Assembly (NCBI GenBank): GCA_002717305.1
Contig: PBDH01000042.1
Location: 6,409 to 38,128 of the forward strand
Source: Gammaproteobacteria bacterium
GTDB lineage: Bacteria > Pseudomonadota > Gammaproteobacteria > Pseudomonadales > Litorivicinaceae
Direction of reading: 5' to 3'
DNA length: 31,720 nucleotides
Position 1 is the stretch's first letter; every line of letters begins with the position of its first letter. Shown piece by piece: positions 1 through 8,160 of this stretch. The translations under genes were made by a program, and so were the position numbers. The notes under the pieces were generated by a model. That model was not told where the DNA came from, made no database searches, and worked only from the letters and a program-made list of their open reading frames with translations.

Positions 1-1239
1 GGCCTTAAGCAAACGAGCATCTTTGGTGGTGTAAGTTATGGTGGCCAGTTCAAAGCTATTAGGTCTGGTCTAGATCTTGTGGTCGCGACACCCGGGCGGC
101 TGATCGATCATCTCAACCAAGGCTCGATTGATCTGTCTAAGGTACAAATCCTGATCCTTGATGAGGCCGATCGGATGCTTGATATGGGATTCATCCGCGA
201 CATTGAATTTGTCATATCAAAGTGTCACGAGAAACGGCAAACGTTACTTTTTTCGGCGACGTACAACAGCGCGATTAAGAGACTGGCGTCCAAATATCTC
301 ATTAATCCCGTCGAAGTGGCTGTGGCCGAAGAAAATACCGTCGCTGAATCAGTCGATCAGACCTTTGTCCACGTGGATCAGCACCGGAAAAGAGAGTTGC
401 TGACACAGATGATAGGCTTGAATGACATGCATCAAGTCCTTGTGTTCACGAAAACAAAATATGGTGCCGACAGGTTGGCAACGGCACTGACCAGTGATGG
501 TTTACCTGCGGTGGCAATGCACGGGAATAAAAGCCAGGCGCAGCGTACAAAGGCCCTTCAGAGGTTTAAACGTGGCGCGGCGCGAGTAATGGTGGCAACA
601 GACGTTGCGGCTCGCGGTCTTGATATTCAGAAACTGCCTTATGTTATAAATTTTGAGTTACCGATGGCGGCGGAGGATTACGTCCACAGAATCGGTCGCA
701 CGGGACGAGCTGGCGAAAAAGGTGACGCTATCTCACTTGTTTGCGCAACAGAACACCGGCTAATGAGAGATATTCAACATTTGCTGAAGATAAATGTTGA
801 GTTAGAGGTGGCCGATGGATTTGAGCCAGCGATTCAGTTTCCAGCGACGAAGGGAAAAAATAAACCCCAACCTCGTAAGCACGGATCTCGTGGTCGAAAT
901 AACGGTGATGCAAACCATAAACAGAAAAAGCAGACACACAAAACTCGTACCCGTTATCGTGACGAGAGTAGTTCGAAAAAAAAGACCAGCCAGCGAGCAC
1001 AAGCTCAATCACGTCAGTCATCCTCCGAAGGAACTGGCCTCGAGGAAAAGCAAAAAAAGTGGGGCCGTGATTTCACGTCTCCTTACCCAAAGAAACCCCA
1101 AAAGTCACGAACAGATAACGCAAAACACTGTTCGGATAAGGCGACACGATCCACTAAAAATGAGGGATCCCAAAATCAGTCAGATGGATTTGTGCCCCCT
1201 AAGCGAAAGCCAGTAAAGCGGGCAATCTCAATTCAATAG
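1..1239 (+). CDS. rhlE: DEAD-box ATP-dependent RNA helicase, RhlE-like (5' end outside window)
   Basis: The reading frame is open from base 1, so the N-terminal part (Q motif and Walker A region) lies upstream of the window. Visible superfamily 2 motifs in order: TPGR (motif Ib), DEAD (motif II), SAT (motif III), then in the second RecA domain VATDVAARGLD (motif V) and HRIGRTGRAG (motif VI). The enzyme unwinds short RNA duplexes using ATP; RhlE proteins act in ribosome assembly and mRNA turnover. After the helicase core comes a Lys/Arg/Ser/Gln-rich tail of about 130 residues of low complexity, typical of the RNA-binding tails of RhlE-type proteins. The motif V and VI wording favours RhlE over RhlB or SrmB, but the exact paralogue is uncertain. 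No T-tract terminator is seen after the stop. Confidence 0.88.
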   Translation, partial: GLKQTSIFGGVSYGGQFKAIRSGLDLVVATPGRLIDHLNQGSIDLSKVQILILDEADRMLDMGFIRDIEFVISKCHEKRQTLLFSATYNSAIKRLASKYLINPVEVAVAEENTVAESVDQTFVHVDQHRKRELLTQMIGLNDMHQVLVFTKTKYGADRLATALTSDGLPAVAMHGNKSQAQRTKALQRFKRGAARVMVATDVAARGLDIQKLPYVINFELPMAAEDYVHRIGRTGRAGEKGDAISLVCATEHRLMRDIQHLLKINVELEVADGFEPAIQFPATKGKNKPQPRKHGSRGRNNGDANHKQKKQTHKTRTRYRDESSSKKKTSQRAQAQSRQSSSEGTGLEEKQKKWGRDFTSPYPKKPQKSRTDNAKHCSDKATRSTKNEGSQNQSDGFVPPKRKPVKRAISIQ

Positions 1240-1382
1240 GGCCGCAAATCGTTATGTGCGGAAGTACTAACCTCCAGCCTTCCATTGTGAATGATGCCAG
1301 CCCCGTGAATATTGATAAATTGGTCACCGTATTTGCGTTGTAAAGGGCGAGGTCGCTCATGCATCAATGGTAAAATTTAAAT

Positions 1383-1499
1383 ATGTTTGCAGAATTACTT
1401 AGACAACTGATCCAAGAGAGACCGATCTTGGCTCTTGGTCTCTGCTGGATCGAGGGATTTGCTGTTGGTGCGTTCCTAATTTACTGGTTGTTCGTGTGA
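1383..1499 (+). CDS. Small single-span membrane protein (38 aa), translationally coupled to the methyltransferase
   Basis: An ATG-started frame of 38 codons, too short for usual gene calling. Residues 1-15 are amphipathic with Gln, Arg and Glu; residues 16-37 are a hydrophobic stretch rich in Leu, Trp, Phe and Gly that could span the membrane once. The stop TGA overlaps the GTG start of the next gene as GTGA, the same coupling used by clear genes elsewhere in this window. That overlap is the main reason for believing it. The ribosome binding site is weak. I do not recognise a family. It may be an independent small protein or an upstream ORF that tunes methyltransferase translation. Confidence 0.45.
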   Translation: MFAELLRQLIQERPILALGLCWIEGFAVGAFLIYWLFV

Positions 1500-2038
1500 C
1501 CGCAAAGGTTCATAGACGCTCAGGCCCGTCTGATTGGATAAAGAAAAAACTGGATTCTTTTGGTCGTCCTGTTCGGTATGCCGTTGATATAGCCTCAGGT
1601 GCAGGCAGGCATAGTTTTCTGTTATCGGATATAGCCTCTGACGTCACTGCTGTAGACCGCAACCTCGAGTTGTCGAACTTTTTTAGGGATACCCATGTCC
1701 ACTTCTTATGTATTGATCTTGAGCGACCCACGTGGCCAATGGAAGGCGATCTTTACGACATAGTTCTGGTCTCAAATTACCTGTATCGACCTCATCTAAT
1801 AGATATCATTGAATTGGTAAGTCCGGGAGGCTTTTTGGTTTACGAGACATTTGGCAATGGGAACGAACGTTTTGGAAAACCCAGCAATCCAAATTTCTTA
1901 TTAAAACCCGGCGAGCTTAGAAGGTCCGTTGGAGACGATTTTGTGATTATTGAGGACTTTTTTGGCGAAGTAGAGGAGCCTCAGCACGCGGTAAAATCCC
2001 GTTTTTTTGCCCGACGAGCGGAAAACCCGATTGAATAG
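1496..2038 (+). CDS. Class I SAM-dependent methyltransferase (180 aa)
   Basis: Starts at GTG inside the GTGA overlap with the 38-aa ORF. The Rossmann-fold SAM-binding motif I is visible near residues 29-40 (DIASGAGRHSF), followed by the acidic ribose-binding residue in AVDRN about 20 residues on, and a motif IV-like segment ending VSNYLYRP. The later stretch YETFGNGN...GKPSNPNFLL is typical of small stand-alone bacterial methyltransferases related to the TehB/UbiE superfamily. It transfers a methyl group from S-adenosylmethionine; the acceptor cannot be told from sequence. It is cytosolic, with no signal peptide or membrane segment. Its 3' end overlaps the start of the MFS exporter, so the two are probably co-transcribed. 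Confidence 0.8.
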   Translation: MTAKVHRRSGPSDWIKKKLDSFGRPVRYAVDIASGAGRHSFLLSDIASDVTAVDRNLELSNFFRDTHVHFLCIDLERPTWPMEGDLYDIVLVSNYLYRPHLIDIIELVSPGGFLVYETFGNGNERFGKPSNPNFLLKPGELRRSVGDDFVIIEDFFGEVEEPQHAVKSRFFARRAENPIE

Positions 2039-3254
2039 TCTTTTATCTGATGCGTTTCTCGGTTATCTCACCGCGCGGATTGCTCTCGGGATCGCCAATA
2101 CCATGCTGACTGTTGCTATTGGTTGGCACCTGTATGAGCTCACAGGCGACCCATGGAGCCTCGCTCTGGTTGGCCTTATGCAGATAATCCCTGTCTACGT
2201 GTTCTTTTTTATCTCGGGCTTCGCAATCGACCGCTTCCCCCGAGTTTGGGTAGTCAGAGTCTGTGCCATCCTAGAGGCATCGGCCGTGATCGGCATCGCG
2301 CGAATTCTGATCAAGGAGGATCCTGACCTTTTTGTTCTCTTTGGTTTGATTTTTCTGCACGGCACTGGACGCGCGTTTCACGGCCCTGCGCTTCACGCCA
2401 TTGTTCCGAATATCGTATCGCCCAAGCTTTTGAATAGGGCGATCGCAATGTCAAGTACTTCGTGGAACGGGGCATCCATCGTAGGGCCAGTTATCGCCGG
2501 ATATTTAATTTTGATGATAGATCGAGAGATTTATAATGTCATTGCACTAGTTTCGGCCGCTACCCTGATCGGGTACCTCTTTATCCCGTCAATTAAAATT
2601 CCGCGGGAGAAGGGTGACAGATTGGGGACGCTCCTTGCTGGTATCAAATACGTCCACGATAAACCAATAATTCTGGGTGGCCTCACTATCGATCTGTTGA
2701 TGGTCGGTCTCGGTTCGGTCATGGTTTTGCTACCTGTATTTGCCGCGGATATCCTTCACGTAGGTCCAGAAGAACTCGGATTGATGCGAGGAATGCCGGC
2801 GATCGGTAGCGTGCTGATGGGATTATTTCTCTCGTCGAGACGCCATGAAATTAACGGTGCGGGTGGCAAGCTTTGGGTCTCTCTAATTGTATTCGCGAGC
2901 TCTATTCTGGTGTTCTCGGTCTCAGAGGTTTTTGTCCTATCACTGCTGGCTCTTTTCTTCTACGGTGCCTCAGACATGGTTAGCGTCAACATACGAATGG
3001 GGATAGTTCAGGCCGCTACTCCTGAGAACTTACGTGGGCGTGTTGCGGCGGTGAATATGTTATTTATTCAAACGAGTAACGAGGGGGGTGATGTGCGCGG
3101 AGGAGCGTTAGCTGGACTGATTGGCCCGACTCTTACTGTGTTAGCCGGAGGTATCATGAGTCTTGGATTTCTTTTTTGGAGCCGTAAACACTTCCCGGAG
3201 CTCTACACGTTAGACAGGATCTCAGAACTCTCTCTTATGACGCAAAAAAAATGA
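2031..3254 (+). CDS. MFS transporter, EntS-like DHA3 drug/siderophore exporter family
   Basis: An inner-membrane protein of about 407 residues with roughly 12 hydrophobic segments, as expected for a major facilitator. The opening around GWHLYELTGDPWSLALVGL and the loop GFAIDRFPRVWVV (motif A region, loop 2-3) match the EntS/MFS_3 exporter family, proton-driven exporters of small molecules. The start is uncertain. TTG at 2031 overlaps the methyltransferase stop by 8 bp and starts directly before the first membrane segment; TTG at 2007 is also in frame but would give a 32-bp overlap. Substrate unknown. The gene may form a transcription unit with the methyltransferase. Confidence 0.85.
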   Translation: MNSLLSDAFLGYLTARIALGIANTMLTVAIGWHLYELTGDPWSLALVGLMQIIPVYVFFFISGFAIDRFPRVWVVRVCAILEASAVIGIARILIKEDPDLFVLFGLIFLHGTGRAFHGPALHAIVPNIVSPKLLNRAIAMSSTSWNGASIVGPVIAGYLILMIDREIYNVIALVSAATLIGYLFIPSIKIPREKGDRLGTLLAGIKYVHDKPIILGGLTIDLLMVGLGSVMVLLPVFAADILHVGPEELGLMRGMPAIGSVLMGLFLSSRRHEINGAGGKLWVSLIVFASSILVFSVSEVFVLSLLALFFYGASDMVSVNIRMGIVQAATPENLRGRVAAVNMLFIQTSNEGGDVRGGALAGLIGPTLTVLAGGIMSLGFLFWSRKHFPELYTLDRISELSLMTQKK

Positions 3255-3389
3255 TCGACCTTTTCTCATCAGTGGCTCCTAGTTTTACTATGACTACGAG
3301 TAATTACTGGAGACACTGCAGATAGCGAGACGTTGGTGGTGAGAATGGCAGCAACCGGAAATTTCGTGTGCAACGAACCTGATGTTTAG

Positions 3390-3417
3390 TTGACCTTTGC
3401 GCTGATTAGCTTATCCT
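3390..3417 (+). promoter_or_regulatory. Candidate sigma-70 promoter of serC-serA
   Basis: TTGACC (-35) and TATCCT (-10) are separated by 16 bp, about 34 bp upstream of the serC GTG start, in the 196-bp gap after the MFS gene. Five of six -35 positions match consensus. The call is by eye, with no transcript data. Confidence 0.35.
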
Positions 3418-3450
3418 CCCGCGCCTTCGTTTATTTTTTTTGGATAGATT

Positions 3451-4584
3451 GTGAATACTTCAAATGCCCCCTTTATAAAGCCAAATAATCCAAACTTTTC
3501 TTCTGGTCCATGTTCCAAGCGACCGGGATATCAGTTGCGAGCACTTGATGTGGAGACACTGGGACGTTCTCATCGGTCATCAGTTGGCAAGGCGGCGTTG
3601 CGAGAAGTTTGTGAAGAGACAAAACGGCTGCTAGGCCTGCCTGACGACCATTTGGTGGGGATCGTCCCTGCATCTGATACGGGAGCGTTTGAGATGGCGA
3701 TGTGGTCGATGCTAGGGGCCCGTGGTGTTGACGTATTTGCGTGGGAGTCCTTCGGCAAAACTTGGCTGAACGACATCGTCAAGGATCTGATGCTACCAAA
3801 TGTAAATATCTATGAAGCAGATTATGGTGTGCTTCCGAATCTATCTTTAGCCAATAAGCGTAATGATATCGTGTTCACATGGAACGGAACCACATCAGGT
3901 GTAAAGGTACCGGATGCCGACTGGATACCACAAGATCGTGAGGGATTAACTTTTTGCGACGCCACGTCAGCTGTCTTCGCCATGGAGATGCCTTGGTCAA
4001 AGCTCGACGTCACAACATTTAGTTGGCAAAAAGTGTTAGGCAGCGAGGGCGCGCATGGGATGCTTATTCTGAGCCCGAAAGCAGTTGAGCGTCTCGAGAC
4101 TTATACACCACCTTGGCCATTACCGAAGATCTTCAAGCTGACAAAAAAGGGTAAAGTCATAGACGGTATTTTCCGAGGCGAGACGATCAATACGCCTAGC
4201 ATGTTATGTGTTGCGGATTATTTAGACGCCCTGGGATGGATTGATTCTATCGGTGGTCTCAAGGGGGCTATCCGTCGCTCAGAAGAAAACCTCGCAGTTA
4301 TCGCTGATTTCGTCAGTAAGTCTGATTGGTTGAGTTTCTTGGCGCAGGATGAGAACACAGTGTCTAACACGAGCGTTTGTCTATCTGTAGAGGCTACCCC
4401 ATATCAGGTAAAAGAGATGACGAAATTACTCGAGAGCGAGGGTGTTGCGTTCGATATTGGTGCCTACCGAGACGCTCCTCCCGGATTAAGAATCTGGTGC
4501 GGCGCCACCATCGAAAAAACAGATGTCAAACTTTTAATGGATTGGCTTAATTGGGCCTATACAACCGTCGTTTTCAGAGGATAA
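3451..4584 (+). CDS. serC: Phosphoserine aminotransferase, alphaproteobacterial/archaeal type
   Basis: Catalyses 3-phosphohydroxypyruvate + glutamate to O-phosphoserine + 2-oxoglutarate, the second step of serine biosynthesis, with pyridoxal phosphate. The 377-residue length and the opening NPNFSSGPCSKRPG...LGRSHRS...GK, followed by GIVPASDTGAFEMAMW, fit the TIGR01365-type SerC rather than the E. coli type, which opens with a YNFSAGPA-like motif. The PLP lysine is probably K194 in SWQKVLG. GTG start at 3451; no better upstream start is seen. It lies 7 bp before serA, which makes the preceding enzyme, so the two form a serine operon. This SerC type is unusual for a gammaproteobacterium. A role in vitamin B6 synthesis (PdxF activity) is possible, as for other SerC enzymes. 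Confidence 0.9.
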   Translation: MNTSNAPFIKPNNPNFSSGPCSKRPGYQLRALDVETLGRSHRSSVGKAALREVCEETKRLLGLPDDHLVGIVPASDTGAFEMAMWSMLGARGVDVFAWESFGKTWLNDIVKDLMLPNVNIYEADYGVLPNLSLANKRNDIVFTWNGTTSGVKVPDADWIPQDREGLTFCDATSAVFAMEMPWSKLDVTTFSWQKVLGSEGAHGMLILSPKAVERLETYTPPWPLPKIFKLTKKGKVIDGIFRGETINTPSMLCVADYLDALGWIDSIGGLKGAIRRSEENLAVIADFVSKSDWLSFLAQDENTVSNTSVCLSVEATPYQVKEMTKLLESEGVAFDIGAYRDAPPGLRIWCGATIEKTDVKLLMDWLNWAYTTVVFRG

Positions 4585-4591
4585 ACGAACA

Positions 4592-5758
4592 GTGTTTTCT
4601 ATACGTACATACAACGCGATATCGCCTACTGGTCTCGCTCGATTTAATAGCTCACACTATTCGGTGTCCACGGAAAGTTCAGAGCCTGCGGGTATTTTGT
4701 TAAGGAGTTATAAAATAACGACTGACGAATTACCCGACACGGTGGTTGCTGTCGCTCGGGCCGGCGCAGGTACGAATAATGTCCCAATCCCGCAGCTGAC
4801 TGAGCGGGGTATTGTTGTTTTCAATACCCCTGGCGCCAATGCAAATGCTGTGAAGGAACTCATCTGCGCTGGTTTAATGATGTCGTCGCGGGACATCTTT
4901 GGTGGCTTAAAGTTTGTTGACGGACTAGCAGGCCATACAGTTGATGATCTCGATCCACTGTTAGAGTCTGAAAAGAAGCGTTTCGCCGGGTCGGAAATAT
5001 ACGGAAAGACGCTTGGTATTGTGGGTCTTGGGGCAATCGGCTCACTGGTGGCGAATATGGCCTTGGATCTCGGGATGCGTGTTATTGGGTACGATCCTGC
5101 GATTTCCGTTGAGGCGGCGTGGCGGTTATCTAGCCGCGTTGAAAAAATGCCAAGTCTCGACGCGCTACTGAGGGAGGCTGATTACATAACACTTCATGTG
5201 CCGGCAATCGAAGCGACGAGGAACATGATCAACTCTGGATCCATTTCAAGAATGAAGAATGGGATAAAGCTGTTGAATTTTGCTCGGAAGGAGATCGTCG
5301 ATGCAAATGACGTCATCAGTGCTCTGGACACCGGTAAGATGGGCGGGTATGTGACAGATTTTCCAACCCCCGAACTGATTGGTCATCCGAAAGTATTGCC
5401 TATGCCACATATCGGAGCGAGTACGGGTGAGGCGGAAGATAATTGTGCTGTTATGGCCGCTGATCAACTGATCGATTTTTTAGAGAACGGAAACATAAAA
5501 AATTCGGTCAATTTACCTGACACATCGATGGCACGGGGTTCGGATTTTCGTTTAACGTTCTCTAACTCCAATGTCCCGAATGTATTAAGTAGCGTCCTCG
5601 CGCAGATATCGGTGACAGGCGCCAATGTTATCGATTTAGTGAACCAGAGTCGTAACGAGATCGCCTACAACATTATGGATCTAGATCAGCCGGTCACTGA
5701 CGAACTTTTGGACGTTATTTCGAATCTAGAGGGGGTGATTCGAGTCAGGCGCGTATGA
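4592..5758 (+). CDS. serA: D-3-phosphoglycerate dehydrogenase, short form with ACT domain
   Basis: Oxidises 3-phosphoglycerate to 3-phosphohydroxypyruvate with NAD+, the first step of serine synthesis. The 388-residue protein has the split substrate-binding domain (VAVARAGAGTNNVPI near residue 52), NAD-binding GLGAIG at 145-150, catalytic Arg232 in NFARKEI, and His273 in MPHIGAST. In place of the usual DVFxxEP segment it has VTDFPTPEL, putting the likely catalytic Glu at 261, only 12 residues before the His. As I recall, this shortened loop occurs in a known SerA subfamily in Firmicutes and Bacteroidetes. Residues from about 318 form a C-terminal ACT domain, usually for serine feedback. GTG start, 7 bp after serC. 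Confidence 0.9.
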   Translation: MFSIRTYNAISPTGLARFNSSHYSVSTESSEPAGILLRSYKITTDELPDTVVAVARAGAGTNNVPIPQLTERGIVVFNTPGANANAVKELICAGLMMSSRDIFGGLKFVDGLAGHTVDDLDPLLESEKKRFAGSEIYGKTLGIVGLGAIGSLVANMALDLGMRVIGYDPAISVEAAWRLSSRVEKMPSLDALLREADYITLHVPAIEATRNMINSGSISRMKNGIKLLNFARKEIVDANDVISALDTGKMGGYVTDFPTPELIGHPKVLPMPHIGASTGEAEDNCAVMAADQLIDFLENGNIKNSVNLPDTSMARGSDFRLTFSNSNVPNVLSSVLAQISVTGANVIDLVNQSRNEIAYNIMDLDQPVTDELLDVISNLEGVIRVRRV

Positions 5759-5760
5759 CT

Positions 5761-5797
5761 GACCGATGAGGGATCCACTTTTGGAGCCGGAACGGTC
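5761..5797. terminator. Imperfect hairpin between convergent serA and dehydrogenase genes
   Basis: Outer arms GACCG (5761-5765) and CGGTC (5793-5797) enclose inner arms GGATCCA (5771-5777) and TGGAGCC (5782-5788), which pair with one mismatch around the loop CTTT. The hairpin sits exactly in the 42-bp gap between two convergent genes, where a bidirectional terminator is expected. There is no T tract on either side, so intrinsic termination would be weak. Confidence 0.35.
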
Positions 5798-5800
5798 TGA

Positions 5801-6751
5801 CTAGCTGATGACATTTATCGGGGAGCCTTCTCGGAAGGACTCAAACGTGGCGAGCATTTCCTGATAAAAAACGGTGAAGGTTTCTTCGGTACAGTAGCCG
5901 ACGTGTGGGGTTGCCAATACTCTTGGGTGAGCCACAAGGCTATCCGAATTGTTGGCGGGCTCTAGTGGGAAAACATCCGTGGCTAATCCACCCAGAGCGC
6001 CGGCATCTAGGCAGCGTAAAAGTGCCTCCTGGTCGATGATTTCGGCTCTTGAAGTATTGACGATATAACCGTCTGAGCCCAAGAGACTGAGCTCATCCTC
6101 TCCAATAAGACCTCTACTGCGATCAGAGAGTTTATAGTGGACACTCACAAGATCTGATCGTAAGAATAACTCAGATTTTGATACCGCCTTGACTCCCATG
6201 GCGACGGCTTTTTCCGCATCTAGGTTACTGCTCCAGGCTAGAACGTTCATCCCGATCGCTAGACCAAGCGTGGCTACCTGACTACCCAACCTGCCGAGCC
6301 CAACAATACCTAATGTCTTGCCTCGAAGATCTCGCCCCATAACAGGTTGCCAGACGTTATCGATTTTGAGGCCATTGATCAGTGGCATAGCTTTTCGACA
6401 AAGCATCATTATCAGCATAAACGCATGCTCTGCAGTGGCATGGCCCGGGGAGGATGTACCACAAACAATGACTCCACGGTCTCGGGCCGCGTCAAGATCT
6501 ATCGCCGCGTTTTGCTTACCTGACGTTACGATTAGTTTCAGGTTTGGTAAAGCTTGGATGATTTCGCGTGGAAATGGCGTTCGCTCCCGCATCACTCCGA
6601 TCGCGTCGAAAGGCAGAAGTATCTCAATCAGTTCATCAGTGCTCGGAATATGCGAGTCAAAGAATGTGAACGTTAACGCGTCTGAAGAGTCCCAGTCAGC
6701 GAAGGACTCTGCCCTATTAAAATAATCATCAAGTATTGCTATTTGCATCAT
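5801..6751 (-). CDS. D-2-hydroxyacid dehydrogenase (NAD-dependent), last gene of the tetronate operon
   Basis: A 316-residue member of the D-isomer-specific 2-hydroxyacid dehydrogenase family. NAD-binding GLGRLG is at 151-156; the catalytic triad is complete with Arg235 (NTSRAEI), Glu264 (DVFPLEP) and His283 (TPHVGYCT). It has no ACT domain. Family members interconvert 2-hydroxyacids and 2-oxoacids. It starts 3 bp after the otnI stop, so it belongs to the operon. The likely substrate is a four-carbon sugar acid or a related hydroxyacid, but LtnD and DenD already supply the two known oxidation steps. It could alternatively reduce a 2-oxo intermediate. Two adjacent ATG codons (6751 and 6748) could each start the protein. 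It is not SerA: the loop before the catalytic His is different. Confidence 0.85.
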   Translation of the reverse strand: MMQIAILDDYFNRAESFADWDSSDALTFTFFDSHIPSTDELIEILLPFDAIGVMRERTPFPREIIQALPNLKLIVTSGKQNAAIDLDAARDRGVIVCGTSSPGHATAEHAFMLIMMLCRKAMPLINGLKIDNVWQPVMGRDLRGKTLGIVGLGRLGSQVATLGLAIGMNVLAWSSNLDAEKAVAMGVKAVSKSELFLRSDLVSVHYKLSDRSRGLIGEDELSLLGSDGYIVNTSRAEIIDQEALLRCLDAGALGGLATDVFPLEPANNSDSLVAHPRVLATPHVGYCTEETFTVFYQEMLATFESFREGSPINVIS

Positions 6752-6754
6752 TCT

Positions 6755-7519
6755 TTACTCGGTTGGGTTAAGGCCATGCATCCAGCTCAATGTATCCTCA
6801 GTGGACCCTAGTACGATGTATTCTGCGCCCAATGGTTGTTTCCAGCCACTTCGATCGATCGCTCTAAATATGGTCTCGTAATCTAATTCACCAGTATCGG
6901 GTGGTCCACGATCAGGGACCGACGCAAATTGAATGTGGCCAATAAACGAGTAGCATGCATTGAAACGCTCGATCACATGACCCTCGGTCCGACCAACGTG
7001 GTAGCAATCGAACATCAGCCTCACATTTGAACAATTTAGGGTCTGAAGCAGTTCACATGCATGGACGGTATCTCTCAAAAAATATCCCGGCATATCGAAG
7101 GGGTTGAGGGGCTCGATTAATACCGACATGTCATGTCGTGACGCGATCTCTGATGCGTATCTTAGATTTTCCAAATAGGTAGTTTCAGCTGATGGACCGG
7201 TAGTTTTTCCAGCCATAACGTGCACATTCTGTGCTCCCATTTGAGATCCATATGAAAAGGCTTGATCGATCGCTTGTCTGGCCTCGGGAATCTTATCCGG
7301 TAGGGCCGCAAGGCCAGCATTTAGTGAGCCGCGTATCGTGTTCAGTCCAAGCATTGAAACTGATGTTGATTCGAGCGCTTCGCACACATCCATAATAGGT
7401 TCGTTGTATGGGAAATGGCACTCCACTGCATTGAAACCAGCGGTGTGTGCGGCCCGGATGGCGTCTGCTAATGTATGTTCCTGCCAAAGAAATCCGAGAT
7501 TGGCTGAGAATGTCGGCAT
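6755..7519 (-). CDS. otnI: 2-oxo-tetronate isomerase (hydroxypyruvate isomerase family)
   Basis: A TIM-barrel protein of the Hyi/OtnI family (AP endonuclease 2 superfamily). Visible features are the N-terminal FSANLGFLW, the metal/substrate region IEPLNPFDMPGYFL, the segment LMFDCYHVGRTEG, and GHIQFASVPDRGPPDTGE, all characteristic of the family. In the L-threonate and D-erythronate pathways it converts 2-oxotetronate to 3-oxotetronate. I chose ATG at 7519: its A is the last base of the otnC stop (TGATG), and GGAG lies 8 bases upstream. A GTG at 7528 is in frame but has poorer spacing. Length is then about 254 residues. Hydroxypyruvate isomerase activity is the alternative, but the otnK/otnC neighbours favour OtnI. 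Confidence 0.88.
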   Translation of the reverse strand: MPTFSANLGFLWQEHTLADAIRAAHTAGFNAVECHFPYNEPIMDVCEALESTSVSMLGLNTIRGSLNAGLAALPDKIPEARQAIDQAFSYGSQMGAQNVHVMAGKTTGPSAETTYLENLRYASEIASRHDMSVLIEPLNPFDMPGYFLRDTVHACELLQTLNCSNVRLMFDCYHVGRTEGHVIERFNACYSFIGHIQFASVPDRGPPDTGELDYETIFRAIDRSGWKQPLGAEYIVLGSTEDTLSWMHGLNPTE

Positions 7520-8160
7520 CAGTCCCACTCCACGTTGTACTGCTTCACTATCTCCTGCACCTGCTCGTTACTTAGAATATTTGGTTCGAGCGAACGTGTC
7601 AGGTAGGCAAGTTTAGCTGTGGCCTCCAATTCTTCGGCTGCGTAGACTGCCGCCTCTAAGGTTTTTGCGGAAATGACTGGGCCATGACTTGCAAGCATCA
7701 CCGCGGCATGTTTTCCCGCAAGGCCTTCGATTTTGCGTCCAATTTCAGAGCTTCCAGGGATGAAATAAGGTATCAGTCGTACCTTACCCAGCTGCATGAT
7801 CCCGTACGGCGTAAGATGCGGCAACCAATCCGTGATATCGTCGCACGGTAAAAGTGATAGAGCCGTCGAGTAGCAGCTATGCAGGTGCACAACCGCGCCT
7901 GTCTTGTTTGCTCGTGTATTGTAAAAAGCCTGATGGAGCGGTACCTCTTTTGTGGGTTTGGGACCAGATAGAAGCTTCCCGTCAGGGCTGATCATACTCA
8001 ATGATTCGGGCGTCAGGCGGCCGAGACAGCTGCCGGTTGGTGTTACCACAAGATTACCGTCAGGGAGACGTGCTGAAAGGTTGCCGGTGCTTCCGTGCGT
8101 GAGCCCTCGTTGGTATAGGCTCAATCCGAAGTCGCATATGTGTTCTCTTACGTCTTTCAT
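7519..8160 (-). CDS. otnC: 3-oxo-tetronate 4-phosphate decarboxylase, class II aldolase fold
   Basis: Decarboxylates 3-oxotetronate 4-phosphate to dihydroxyacetone phosphate and CO2. From ATG 8160 the protein is 213 residues, usual for OtnC and other class II aldolase/adducin-fold enzymes. Zinc ligands are His92 and His94 (HLHS) and probably His159 (ASHG), with the acidic residue Glu72. HGSTGNLSARL near residue 22 is the family's phosphate-binding region. The frame runs upstream to 8268 inside otnK, but ATG 8160 forms an ATGA overlap with the otnK stop and begins where family members start. L-fuculose-phosphate-type aldolases share the fold; gene order supports OtnC. Confidence 0.9.
   Translation of the reverse strand: MKDVREHICDFGLSLYQRGLTHGSTGNLSARLPDGNLVVTPTGSCLGRLTPESLSMISPDGKLLSGPKPTKEVPLHQAFYNTRANKTGAVVHLHSCYSTALSLLPCDDITDWLPHLTPYGIMQLGKVRLIPYFIPGSSEIGRKIEGLAGKHAAVMLASHGPVISAKTLEAAVYAAEELEATAKLAYLTRSLEPNILSNEQVQEIVKQYNVEWD

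Noticed and set aside
815..1216. 133-aa plus-strand frame inside the helicase tail
   Set aside because: It lies within the Lys/Arg-rich tail of the helicase in another frame; the basic low-complexity composition opens alternative frames by chance.
1240..1265. CCGCA/TGCGG hairpin after the helicase
   Set aside because: Ten-base loop and no T tract, so not supported as a terminator.
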